This document shows, piece after piece, positions 54,428 through 64,000 of a stretch of DNA of 64,000 bases. Each line of letters opens with the position of its first letter. Positions within the stretch are counted from its first letter, which is position 1. The translations under genes were made by a program, and so were the position numbers. The notes under the pieces are model-generated. The model ran no database searches. It saw nothing but the letters and a program-made list of their open reading frames with translations, and had not been told where the DNA came from. Origin of the DNA: Formicarius rufipectus (taxonomy: Eukaryota > Chordata > Aves > Passeriformes > Formicariidae); assembly GCA_013399695.1 (NCBI GenBank), contig VXAU01002071.1, positions 421,958-485,957 of the forward strand. The letters are read 5' to 3'.

Positions 54428-54705
54428 CCAGAGAATCCCAGAATGGTTTGGGTTGGAGTGAACCTTAAAAATCGTCTCGTTCCAGCCCCTGCCAAAGGCA
54501 GGGACACCTTCCACCAGCCCAGGTTGCTCCAAGCCCTGTCCAGCCTGGCCTTGGACGCTTTCAGGGAAGGGGCAGCCACAGCTTCTCTGAAACTGTGCCA
54601 GGGGCTGCCCAGCCTCATTTTTAAAACTGCCTTCCTTAAATCCCCTTTAAACCAACACTGTTTCAATTTGAAACCATTTATACCCCTTCTCCTGTCACAC
54701 AGTCG
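54428..54705 (-). mobile_element. CR1 LINE 3' fragment
   Basis: The plus strand reads AGAATCCCAGAATGGTTTGG, GCAGGGACACCTTCCACCAG, TCCAGCCTGGCCTTGGACGC and CTTCTCCTGTCACACAG, a reverse-complement CR1 tail. Confidence 0.88.
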
Positions 54706-55324
54706 CAGTGAAAGGGAGGGGTTCTTGGGGCAGAAGTCCCACACGTGTGAGCCCTGCCACCCCCCACGGCAGCCGGTGACACTTGGCGACATTCGCATCA
54801 GAACGTTCATGTCCTGGCACTGCCCAGTCCCTGTGACCTCCTTGGCAGCAGCCAGAGGAGGCCCAGGGGCTGGGGCAGCATCAGAGTTGCTCCAGCCTGC
54901 TGAGTGATCCCATCCCAGTGGGAATTCCACCACGTCCTGTTCCTGGACCTGCCTGTCCCCCTGCCCAGCTCTCTGGTCCTCACTTCCACTCCATCCTGCC
55001 CCAGCGATGGGTCGTGCCAGCCCGGAGTGGCACCCCACTGCCCATCCAGCATCCTCCTGCTCCCCAGTCTGGGCACCCGAGCAAGCAGCTGGCAGATGGG
55101 ACCACTGGCACCTTCCCATGCCCAGCAAGGGGGAGGTGGGAGCCAGAAAATGCTGCGCAGGGAGCCGCGGGTGACATTCGTGCCGGTGGCAGGGACAATT
55201 CCCGCACGGCATGTGCATCCCGGGGCTCCCTGAGGACTCGCGTTCTCCCAGCGGGCAGCAGCACAGCGGGGTCGGGGTGGGGGGCTCATAACAGCCCCCT
55301 TTGTGCGGGCGGTGGGAGGGGAGG

Positions 55325-55460
55325 TGAAGCTTTGACGTCAGCCCGGGAGGAATTCCTTAATGCCATTCAGGCCTCCCTCGGCCGAGCCGCTAATTGCGTT
55401 TTATGTAATAGCTGCAGATGGGCTCCCGGTCCGCTATTGAGGGGGGGATAAGGTGGAGTG
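55325..55460. promoter_or_regulatory. Putative regulatory block with a CRE palindrome and GATAAGG
   Basis: The perfect CRE palindrome TGACGTCA (55333-55340) is followed by TGCCATTCAGGCC, GCTAATTGCGTTTTATG and GATAAGG (55447-55453) in a non-repetitive block 3 kb downstream of TMCC2. It looks like conserved non-coding DNA, but conservation cannot be seen from one sequence. Confidence 0.35.
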
Positions 55461-56299
55461 ACGGGCACCGGGGGCTGCGAGACACGCCGCGCTGGTGGCA
55501 CCGCGCACGGGGACCCTCCTGGCCCCGGGGCTCGGCCACCCCTTCCCCGGTGTGGCATCGCACGGGGTGACAGGGGCACATCAGGGGCTGGTGGGTGCTG
55601 CACTCAGGAGGGGATAGAGATCAGGGGGGACATCCAGAGGTGGGTGTGGGGACAAGGTACACTTGGGGTGTCACCTCTCCGGCTGGCAAAGCCTTTCGCT
55701 CCGCAGGGTTTGCCTCTGCTCCCCGTTTGGGACTGGTTTGCCACGTCCCACCGGTGCCAGCCAAAGGTGCCCGGGGCGTGCCCTGGTCCCGTGGTGTGGG
55801 GTGAAGGTGGCCATGCAGCAGCGTCCCCCTTGCTCTGCTTCGTGTGTGTGAACCGTCACAGCAGCGAGCCCGAGAGGAGGAATAATAATAATGAATTGCT
55901 TTGGTATCTCGGGGGTAATTGCGCTTAATGGAGACGAACGAGGCAGTGATTTATCTCAGCTTTGGAGCTGCACGAGCCCTGCACTATGAAATAACTCACT
56001 TGCTGCCCTCTGCTCCCCCGGGCCAGCTCCCAAAATATCCCCTGGGAATCTCCTGAGGAGAGGAGCACCGAGCCCTGAGGGGGAACCAGAGGTGCCCACC
56101 TGCTTTCTGGGGTGCTGCTGGCATCGCCTCGGTTCATGCTCGCCCACCTCACTGCCCCCCTGGGCATGGAGCCCCTCACCCTGGCACGGCGTAGGGGAGT
56201 TTGCCCGAGGAGGAGAGGGATGAGGAGGAAGGGGACTGGGGGGGGAGGATGTTGGCAATCGTCAATGGGAACGACGCGGGACCCCAGGCGTCCCCTCCC

Positions 56300-56490
56300 C
56301 CCGCCGGCGTGGCCAAGCTTAGGCCGTAAAAAGAAAGAGCTGGTACCAAGGATAACATGCCTCACATTCCTGCGCTGTCTCCGGGGGAATTTCGACCGTT
56401 CCACATGAAAAATACTCCCTTGCCCCGAGGTCAAAGTGTCTGGAGCAGGAAAAATTTCCGAGCGGAAAAGCTTAAAGCGGTGCAGAGCCA
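56300..56490. promoter_or_regulatory. Putative regulatory block (TEAD, GATA and nuclear-receptor-like motifs)
   Basis: Within 190 bp of unique DNA are GGATAAC (about 56350), CACATTCCTG (about 56363, TEAD-like) and AGGTCAAAGTG (about 56428, direct-repeat nuclear-receptor-like). Motif matches alone are weak evidence. Confidence 0.25.
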
Positions 56491-56539
56491 CAGCCAACGG
56501 CTGGCCCTGGGGCACCAGGGATCTCCTGGAGGCGGCCAG

Positions 56540-56925
56540 TGTCACCGTGGCAGGTGCCAACACCACCATGGCAGGTGCCAACACCACCATGGCAGGTGCC
56601 AGTGTCACCATGACAGGTGCCAATGCCACTGTAGCCAGTGCCTGCTCCACCATGACCAGTGCCACCATGGCTGGTGACAGTGCCACCAGAGCCAATGCCT
56701 GCACCACCACAGTCAGTGCCTGTTCTGCTGTGGACCATGCCCATGGCACTGTGACCAGTGCCACCGTGGCTGGTCCCAAAGCCACCATGGCAAGTGCCAG
56801 TGCCACCATGGCTAGTGCCTGTTCTGCTGTGGACCATGCCCACACCATTGTGACCAGTGCCAGCTCCACCATGGCCAGTGCCCGTGCTCCTGTGCCCACG
56901 CCACTGTGCCCAGTGGCAGTGCCAC
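56540..56925. repeat. 21-bp minisatellite, about 18 copies
   Basis: Degenerate copies of ACCACCATGGCAGGTGCCAAC with a 21-bp period, plus larger internal copies containing GCCTGTTCTGCTGTGGACCA. The period is a multiple of three, so a long open frame appears on each strand. Neither resembles a known protein. Confidence 0.85.
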
Positions 56926-57049
56926 AGTGTGAACAGCAGCCCCTGGAGCTCGTACGGACCTGGCAGCCCCGGGCGAGCTGGGAGGGGAAAGCCCCGAGTT
57001 CACCCCCTGAACCGGAGCAGAGCCCCGGTGGATCTGGCTGCCGTCACAC

Positions 57050-57350
57050 TCGTGGCCAACTTAATAATTTAATTGCACGTTTAAAAATAAATACTCGTCT
57101 GGGGCTGGGGGAAGGAAAGGCTTCGGGAGGAAAATGGAGAGGAATTTAATTAAGGGCAGTGCTGGGAATGTCTCTACCACAATAAAGATAAGGAGGATCA
57201 ATTGCTTCTTCCTAGGATCAAAGCAGAGGGCTGGAGGGGGGAAGCAGGGCTGTCGGGAGGCTACAAAGCACCGGGGAGGGAGGGAGGGCACAGAAGGGAA
57301 AGCAGGAGAAAGACACTGAGATAAGATTAGAGAAATAATTGATCGCAGGG
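57050..57350. promoter_or_regulatory. Putative regulatory block with two GATA motifs
   Basis: AT-rich unique DNA with TTAATAATTTAATTGCACG, AGATAAGG (57186-57193) and GATAAG (57320-57325). It stands out from GC-rich surroundings. As TMCC2 is an erythroid-enriched gene, GATA sites are of interest, but function is inference. Confidence 0.3.
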
Positions 57351-57449
57351 CCCCCGAGGGCTGACGGGCTCGTGGGTCGATTGGAGGCTGGGGAGGGTCC
57401 AGCTGTGCCCTGGAGCCCCCTGAGCCCGGCACTACGGGGCAGGAGCAGG

Positions 57450-57738
57450 GAATCAGGGAATCGAGGAACAGCCTGAGCTGGAAGGACCACAAGGATCATC
57501 CACCAGCTCAACCCCTGCACAAACACCCCAACAATCCCACCCTGTCCCTGTCCTGTTGTCCAAACCCTCCTGGAGCTCTGGCAGCCTCGGGGCTGTGCCC
57601 ACTGCTCTGGGGAGCCTGTTCAGTGTCCATCACCCTCTGGGGGAAGGACCTTTCCCTGAGATCCATCCTAACCCTGCCCTGACACAGCTCCAGCCCTTCC
57701 CTGGGTGCTGTCACTGCTCACACACAGCAGAGTTCGGT
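57450..57738 (-). mobile_element. CR1 LINE 3' fragment
   Basis: The plus strand reads GAGCTGGAAGGACCACAAGG, CCTGCACAAACACCCCAACA, CTGGGGGAAGGACCTTTCCC and CCAGCCCTTCCCTGGGTGCT, the reverse complement of the tail also present in sense at 59330. Confidence 0.85.
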
Positions 57739-59329
57739 GCCCGCCCCTCTGCTTCCCCTCGGGAGGAAGTTGGGAAGGGGCAGCACCTTCAAACTACTCT
57801 AATTCAAGGTGCCAACAGGCTGGGCACCAGCTGGGCACCCTCAGCTGACACATACCATGGCTGAGCAATGTCAGCCCTGTCACCCTCACGGATCTGAGCA
57901 GGTCCGAGTGTAAATCAACTGAAACATTCCGTGTCCCATGCCAGGCCAAAAGCACTGCCCAAGTTCTCAGGGTCCTGCTGCCCCCAGGCCCCCCAGAGGG
58001 TCCATGATGGCTCTGCTGTCCCTGTGCCCCGTGCCCTCCCAGCACACAGAGCTGGGGGCAGAGCACAGAGGTGTGGGGCTGCACCATGGGCATCTCCCTG
58101 ACCACAGCCCCTCATCCCAGCCCTTTGGCTGCTCCTAGGACTTGCACAAGCTGCTGGCTCTCAGCCCTCAGGCACTGTGGAAGCCTGGGATGGCCTGTCT
58201 GGGGTGAAACCCTGACAGCACAGTGACTCAGGTGCCCTGTGGGTCACCAGGGGTTGTGACACCTTCTCTCACCACCACGTCACCACGATGGCATCTCTGC
58301 AGTGCCCAGGCCAGCACCCCCCAGGGCTCTAGGCACTGGGGAAGGTCAGATGTACCCCGCCACCGCAGCCCTCCGGGCTGGGTCTGCACAGCAGTGGGCA
58401 CAGGGTTGCTGTGAGCCTGCCCAGAGGGGACAGGAGCCTCCGAAACAATCTGCCAAGAGCCTTTGCTGCCTCATCCAGGAGCCTCCAACCCCCAGCCCAA
58501 GCTCCATCAGGGAACTTGTCCCGTGTCTCACACGGGAAAGGAGCGAAGGACCGCTGGGAGCTGCAGGGGAAGGTGATTTCCCAACGTATCTGGTTGCCTG
58601 TGAATGCAAAGAAGCACCCAGACAGGTTTCCTGAAAGGGTTGGACCTGGCAGGTCCCGAATTTGGGACGCTGGTACCCAGCCAAGCCAGGCTGGGAGTCC
58701 TGATGATCCAGTGAGGCAATGCTTTGCATCTTCAGGCACCTGAGTAAGCGTGTGACTGCAGCTTCTCCAGCTGGAAAACGGGAACGCCAACCCCCCCATC
58801 TCCCATCGTTGCCAGGAGGGCTGCTCCTCTTCCCTGGTGTTTGCATGGGTTGGGCCACCCCTGCCGTGTCAGGAGCAGGTTTGCATCCCGCTGGGAGCTT
58901 CCTGCAACCCCGACCTCCCCAGCCGCTGCCTCCGGAGAAACGGGCCCTGCTCTTGCCTCACCCGCTTTCGCACAGAGCCGGGGCTGCACCCGGACGAAGC
59001 GGTTCAGCCGGCTCCGGAGGGGACGGACGAGTTGGAAGCCTGGCACAAGGACAGCATCAGGGTGTGCCACGTCCCCGCGGAGCGCCGCGGCAGCCCCGCT
59101 CTCCGCGGGCGATCCGCGCCCGGCGGGGCTGTGGAGCCAGCGGGGCTGGTTCTCCGTGTGCCCCGGGGGAGCCCCGCCGGCTCCCAACCTCCTGTGCCTG
59201 CTTTGCACACGTGGGAAGCTCTTGGAAAACCATTGGGGGGGTTGTTGCCATGTGGCAGCGGTCCATGAAGCCATGCCCAGCATCCCGGGGGCTCGGGAAG
59301 AGGGAGGGGGATGTGCAGGGCAGGGTGCT

Positions 59330-59645
59330 CAGGGGAGTGGTGTCTGGGGACGGCTTGGAGGGGCAGCTCCGAATTCTGCACTCCGTGACCAGGGACAGGA
59401 CCCAGGGAAGGGCTGGAGCTGTGTCAGGTTGGATCTCGGGGAAAGGTTCTTCCCCCAGAGGGTGGTGGGCACTGAACAGGCTCCCCAGGGCAGTGGGCAC
59501 GGCCCCGAGGCTGCCAGAGCTCCTGGAGGGTTTGGACAACGCTGAGGGACAGGGTGGGATTGTTGGGGTGTCTGTGCAGGGCCAGGAGCTGGATTCGATG
59601 ATCCTTGTGGGTCCCTTCCAGCAGAGAATATTCCATGAGTCTGAG
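59330..59645 (+). mobile_element. CR1 LINE 3' fragment
   Basis: A sense tail: GACGGCTTGGAGGGGCAGCT, GGTTCTTCCCCCAGAGGGTG, TGAACAGGCTCCCCAGGGCA, GTGTCTGTGCAGGGCCAGG, GATGATCCTTGTGGGTCCCT and TATTCCATGAGTCTGAG. Confidence 0.88.
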
Positions 59646-62600
59646 CTGTAGCTGTCACACTCCACCAGCTCAGAGTAGGCTCAATGGGGTGGACGATCCT
59701 GCAAGTGATGGGAAGGACAGGAGGTATCTGGACGGTCTCACAGCCACGAACTGCACTCCAGCAGTGCTGGACCTGATCCTTCTTCCCTCTCCTGCTGCAG
59801 AGAGGACCCCAGCCCTGTCACTGCACATCCCAGAGCTTCTGCCAAGGAGAGATGGGCAAAGTCATCCTGCTCAGAGAAATCCCAGTGGCTGCCTCCTCTG
59901 ACACAGACCCAGTGGCCTGGGCAGCATCACCACAGCTCTGGGAGGGCACTGGGGCTTCAGGGTGGTCACCAGCACCTGGTTGTCTGAGCTCCCGGGCAGG
60001 ATCTGGGATTACATTTCAGGTCTCAGGCTCAGATTTGATCCAGCCCCTCCGTGTGCTCCAGGGAAACAGGATCAAAGTTTCCGGGTGCCACTTTCTCCCC
60101 TCTTTTGGGCCACTCCAGGCTGCACCAAAGTGCCATTGAAGACGGGAGGACTTTCATGTGGGGATTTCTCTTCTTCAGATCTTCAAAGAAATCCAGCAAT
60201 CAAACAGGTAGTTGTGGAGGCACCTTTGAAAAATAAAAAACCCCACTTTGAAAGAATCACAGGCAAAGAAATATCTCAACTTTGTTGTGTTAATTGTTCT
60301 GGCGCTCAAAGTAATGACAAAATGTCTTAGAAATATTGTTGGCTCTGGGCCCAGGATGTGTCAGACAGACAGAAAATGCTCGAGCAGAAAACCTGAGGAA
60401 GAGAAAGACAACAACGGGAGATTCCGATGGGAAAAGACAGTGACAAATCAGCCACGGCCAGAGGGGACATAACACCAAATGCGCAGAGCACCGGGGGCAT
60501 CCCTGAGCCGCTCTGTGCCCTTAGGAGCTGACAGCTCGTGAGGACTGGCTGTGGCCCTTCATCCATCCGTGTTCCAGCGGTGTGAGAACGGTTCTGGGAA
60601 GAGCCAGAGTGTCCTGGGGGACAGTCATGTGCATGGCTTTTGCTGCAGGCTATCCCTGGGGACACAAGCATCCCCCCCCCCACCTCCTCCCCACGCCGCG
60701 TCTCCCCGATCCTGCTCCGCCTGCCCCGTTCCGAGCCCCAAATATGGGCTCGGTGCATCCGGGCTCCCCGGCACAAGCCCAGGCAGAAGCAGGGGCTGAC
60801 TCAGGGCGCCGGCAGCTGCCCCGGGCCAGGGGAGCGCCCACAGCTCTGCCGGGAAACTCGCCCGGCCCCGGCAGAACCTGCTGCGAGTGGTGCTGCAGCA
60901 GCTGGCTTTGCTCCCTCCGCCGGCTCCCGGCTGCTCCGGCCCCCAAAATCCTCTTTTCTCCCCTTTCTTAGGGCGCTGGGGGGATGCTCGTGGATGTCAC
61001 ACAGGGATGGGACTCCCAAACCAGCTCCCAGATGAGCAGGGGTTGTAGGTCTGGGTGTGGTGCAGCAAGCCTGGGGTCCAAGTGACCCGCTAAGCCACAG
61101 ACACACTATCCATCTCAAAACCTCCTTTTTAAAGTCCCTGGAAATGCACAATTCCCATGCCTGAGAATCCCTACACCTGCCCTCTGACGGTGTCTGTATT
61201 ACCAGACCCTGGAGTGCAGCACTAGGGATGTACCAGTTTCCTCCTGTACCCCAAGGAGCAGCAGGAATGGTCCAGGTTGTCCCCCAGTTTGCTGTGGGGC
61301 AGCTTCTCCTGGATAATCCCTCGGGACAGGGAGAAGGGAAGTATTCACTACTCGGATAAACCCACAGGGCAACACGCTGTGCTCCAAACACTCCAGCACC
61401 ACCTCATCACCCAGGATAATTCATCTTTGGGTGTTTCTCCCCGTTTCCCCCTTCCCCAAGCCATTCTGGCAGGAGCACAGCTCCCCTCCCACACGCCCTT
61501 TGGCAGCGAAACGCAGCGGGTCGGCTGAAGTCACCCCCAAAAAATGGCATTTTCTCAGCAAAATGCTGCTCTGAGGTCATTTTCCCCCGCCTCAAACACC
61601 CACGGCAGGGATGGGGCGAGAGGGGGCTGCGGGAGGAGAGCAGAGGGTTTGCCAATCCTCGGGATGAAAGGGCTGGATAAAAGAGCCCCTAATAATGGTG
61701 GTGGTCTGAAAAGGGGGGCTCAGCCCCCGGCTGGGGCGGGGGCAGCTGCCAGACGGGGGGCGGAGGCAGCGGAAATCGGGGCTGGGATGAAAGGAGCGTT
61801 TCCAAGAGCTGGTGGGGGAATGTCGGGAGCAGGGACACAGCTCGGGGAGGGGGCACAAGCAGGGATGGGGGGGCGGTCACTGCACCCCCTCCCACCGATT
61901 CCAAGATGTCTCTAGGCTCAGGCTGCCTCCTTGACCCCCTCATCCAGCCCTCCAGCAGCATTTCCCACCCTTGCCCATCGCTGGGACCCAGGATAAAGCG
62001 GGCAGGCGGAACAGCCCCGGGGAGCCGGCACCAGCCAAGGACGGGCTGAGCTGACCACGACACCGCTCCCAAACCGGCACAAACACCGGTGCCACCAGCG
62101 TGGGATGGGCAACGTGTGCCTCACACTCACGTGGTGCCCACCCGGAGCTGCCACAGCCCAGCGCGGCTCCAAAACCGGCACACGCGGATGTTTCCTGCGA
62201 ATCATTAACCAAACAGGACCGCAGCGCGCCCGGGGATGCTCCAAACCCAAACACACAGACGCTTCCCGGAGAGGAATCTCCGTCCCTCAGTGGCCCTTAA
62301 AAAACTCAGCCCGACCTGTCGTCCACCGGGGGATGCTCCCGCTGTCCCCTGTGGGTGCTGCACCCCCTGCTCATCCCATCCCGCCGGGCACCGGGACTTT
62401 GCCCCGGCTAAGCTGGATGCCCTGGAAGCAGCTTTAAGCGCTCCAGCGTTTCTCCGGGGCTCGGGAAGCACGCAGGGAATGCGCGGCGGGGGGCAGAGCC
62501 TGGTGGGTCGAGGGTCGGCATTCCGGGCGGGTAGCTCTGCCCCCCCTGCCCCTGCCCCTCGGCCTCTCCGCTGGGGTGGAGATCTGGAATGGCTCTTATT

Positions 62601-63240
62601 AACCCCACTGGAAACGGGAAAGCGTCACGGGGCTTTGTGGAGCAATTAAAGCATGTTTCTCCGTGCCGCAGCGGGAGAAGGGGATAAAGGGAAAGGGCTG
62701 CTGAGGCTCAGCCTCTCTGCTTCTTCCTCCAGCTGGGGAGGTGATGGCAGGTGCCCAGGAAGCAGCTCCTGCCACCAAAACCTATGGATATTTCACAAAT
62801 CCAAACCCACCACCCTCCAGTGACAATGGTTTGAGAGTAGATGTGGGACAGCAACGATGCCCACTGTGAGGAGAGGTAGAAGGGGCTCCTCATGTCCCAC
62901 AGCCCTCTGCCTTCAGCTCAGCTTTTCCTGAAGTTTGGACTCTGCTTGTTCAGCAGCAGCTGCTGCTCAACCTTAAAATCCAGTTTGAGCCCCTCCTGGG
63001 GGTGCTGAGCCCCCACATCAAGGATGTCCCAGATCAGCACCACTTAAACGCAATTCAGGGATGTGCTGGAGCACTGGAGGGACTGAGAACAGGCTGCACA
63101 GAGATGTCACACCTCCCAGAATCTGTGTCTGAGCAAACTCACACTCACCTGGACTGGAGGGAGACCCAGCTCCAGCGCCCCAGGAGCCACCAGGCTGGGA
63201 CAGGCAGCCACCCCCTTCACACTCTCCCAACAAACAAGAG
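59646..63240. other. Intergenic DNA downstream of TMCC2
   Basis: No CR1 piece or supportable exon was recognised. An AT-richer block at 60140-60480 and a GC-rich block at 60660-60960, with TGACTCAG at about 60797, stand out. The rest is unremarkable. Confidence 0.5.
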
Positions 63241-63244
63241 AAAC

Positions 63245-64000
63245 ACTCAGAAGTACCACTTGCTTTTAATTTAATGGTTTTTTCCAGACCACGTTTCAGG
63301 AAGGAGGGAAACCCCCCCCCCATCCTGGAGAAGGAAAAAGGGCCAGCAAACACATGGGAATAGTGCAATGGAGCCTGGTGAGACAAAGACACAGACACCT
63401 CCCAAAACTACAGCCCTGGGAGGCCAGTGTGGAGCCAGACACAGCCCGCGCTGCTGCCCCTTTACATCAGGATGGGTGAGGGCAATAAATAAAGTCACTG
63501 TGCCTCACCAAAGGCACCTTTGTTATTTTGTTATTCTTTTCCTCAGCATTACAATAATAGCTGTTGGCACCAGAGCATTGTCTCCGCCTGGGGTTTTGTC
63601 CATCCAGTTGGGTTTCTCATCAGAGGAGAGGGAAGAGCCGTGGCCTGGGCAGGTTGGCCCCCACTGCCAGCACATCCCAAGAGCCCAGCCCACGGGCAGC
63701 ACCTTTCAGCCCCTCGCCAGCACCCTGCTACATCTCCAGCTTGTTTGAGGTATATCACCTGCCCCATCCGTGACCTTGTGCAGCCAAAAAAAAAACAGTG
63801 CAAAGAAAAAAGAAAAGAAAGAGTCCCCCCAGCCCCTTGGTTTGAGATGAGATGAGCCTGTGTGTGAGGGGAGGACGGCAGCGAGGAGCCCCCGGGATCC
63901 CCCCAACAGGGATCACCCGGAGCTTTGGTCCATTGAATGTCCTGGCCCTGGAGCATTCCCGAGGGGCACGAGGCTGCCAAATAAATCCATGGGACGTGGG
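63245..64000. other. Possible transcript end, strand unclear
   Basis: On the plus strand AATAAATAAAG (63483-63493) is followed by a T- and G-rich stretch, a good poly(A)-site layout. On the minus strand ATTAAATTAAA (63265-63275) could end a transcript entering from the right, which is where NUAK2 would be expected. I see no coding sequence on either strand, so the strand and identity remain open. Confidence 0.25.

Noticed and set aside
56436..57149. Plus-strand open frame of 237 codons
   Set aside because: It is made of the 21-bp minisatellite plus flanks, with no family resemblance.
62100..64000. NUAK2 coding exons at the right edge
   Set aside because: No frame on either strand shows kinase motifs or NUAK2-like sequence. 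At most an untranslated end is present.
1..64000. tRNA, rRNA, CRISPR arrays, bacterial or viral gene clusters
   Set aside because: None was seen. The repeats are CR1, LTR or minisatellite in type, and the genes are ordinary vertebrate split genes.

Overview
This window is vertebrate, almost certainly avian, nuclear DNA. The genes are split by canonical GT-AG introns. The repeats are short 3' pieces of the bird and reptile LINE CR1 in both orientations, plus avian-type solo LTRs. There are GC-rich first exons, many GC-rich minisatellites, and one assembly gap (28063-28990). There are no operons, CRISPR arrays or bacterial signals.

Two protein-coding genes lie head to head. DSTYK (dual serine/threonine and tyrosine protein kinase) occupies the minus strand from about 20170 down to about 495. 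Twelve coding exons were placed to the base; they join in phase to 836 codons plus a stop and carry a complete kinase domain. The first coding exon is not visible and is probably in or near the gap. TMCC2 (transmembrane and coiled-coil domains 2) occupies the plus strand. Five coding exons (29053-52435) join to a 687-residue protein with a long coiled coil and two C-terminal membrane segments. Two GC-rich spots inside its large second intron look like alternative first exons, because each has an ATG that would splice in phase onto exon 3.

Layout: 1-500 AT-rich DNA and a 40-bp minisatellite; 495-1877 DSTYK 3' UTR; 1878-20170 DSTYK exons 13 to 2; 20171-28062 DSTYK intron 1 with a solo LTR on the opposite strand; 28063-28990 gap; 28991-29232 TMCC2 exon 1; 29233-36669 intron 1; 36670-37170 exon 2; 37171-50168 intron 2; 50169-52435 exons 3-5; then the 3' UTR and a roughly 10-kb non-coding stretch to the window end. 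That stretch has CR1 pieces, a 21-bp minisatellite and several AT-richer blocks that look like regulatory elements. The gene order agrees with the vertebrate RBBP5-DSTYK-TMCC2-NUAK2 block (human 1q32.1). No NUAK2 coding sequence is visible, though the last 0.7 kb could be the end of a neighbouring transcript.

I found no undescribed multi-gene system. The points most worth checking are a 14-codon internal tandem duplication in DSTYK exon 4, the two candidate alternative TMCC2 first exons, the missing DSTYK exon 1 and shared promoter at the gap, and a set of GATA-motif blocks around TMCC2.
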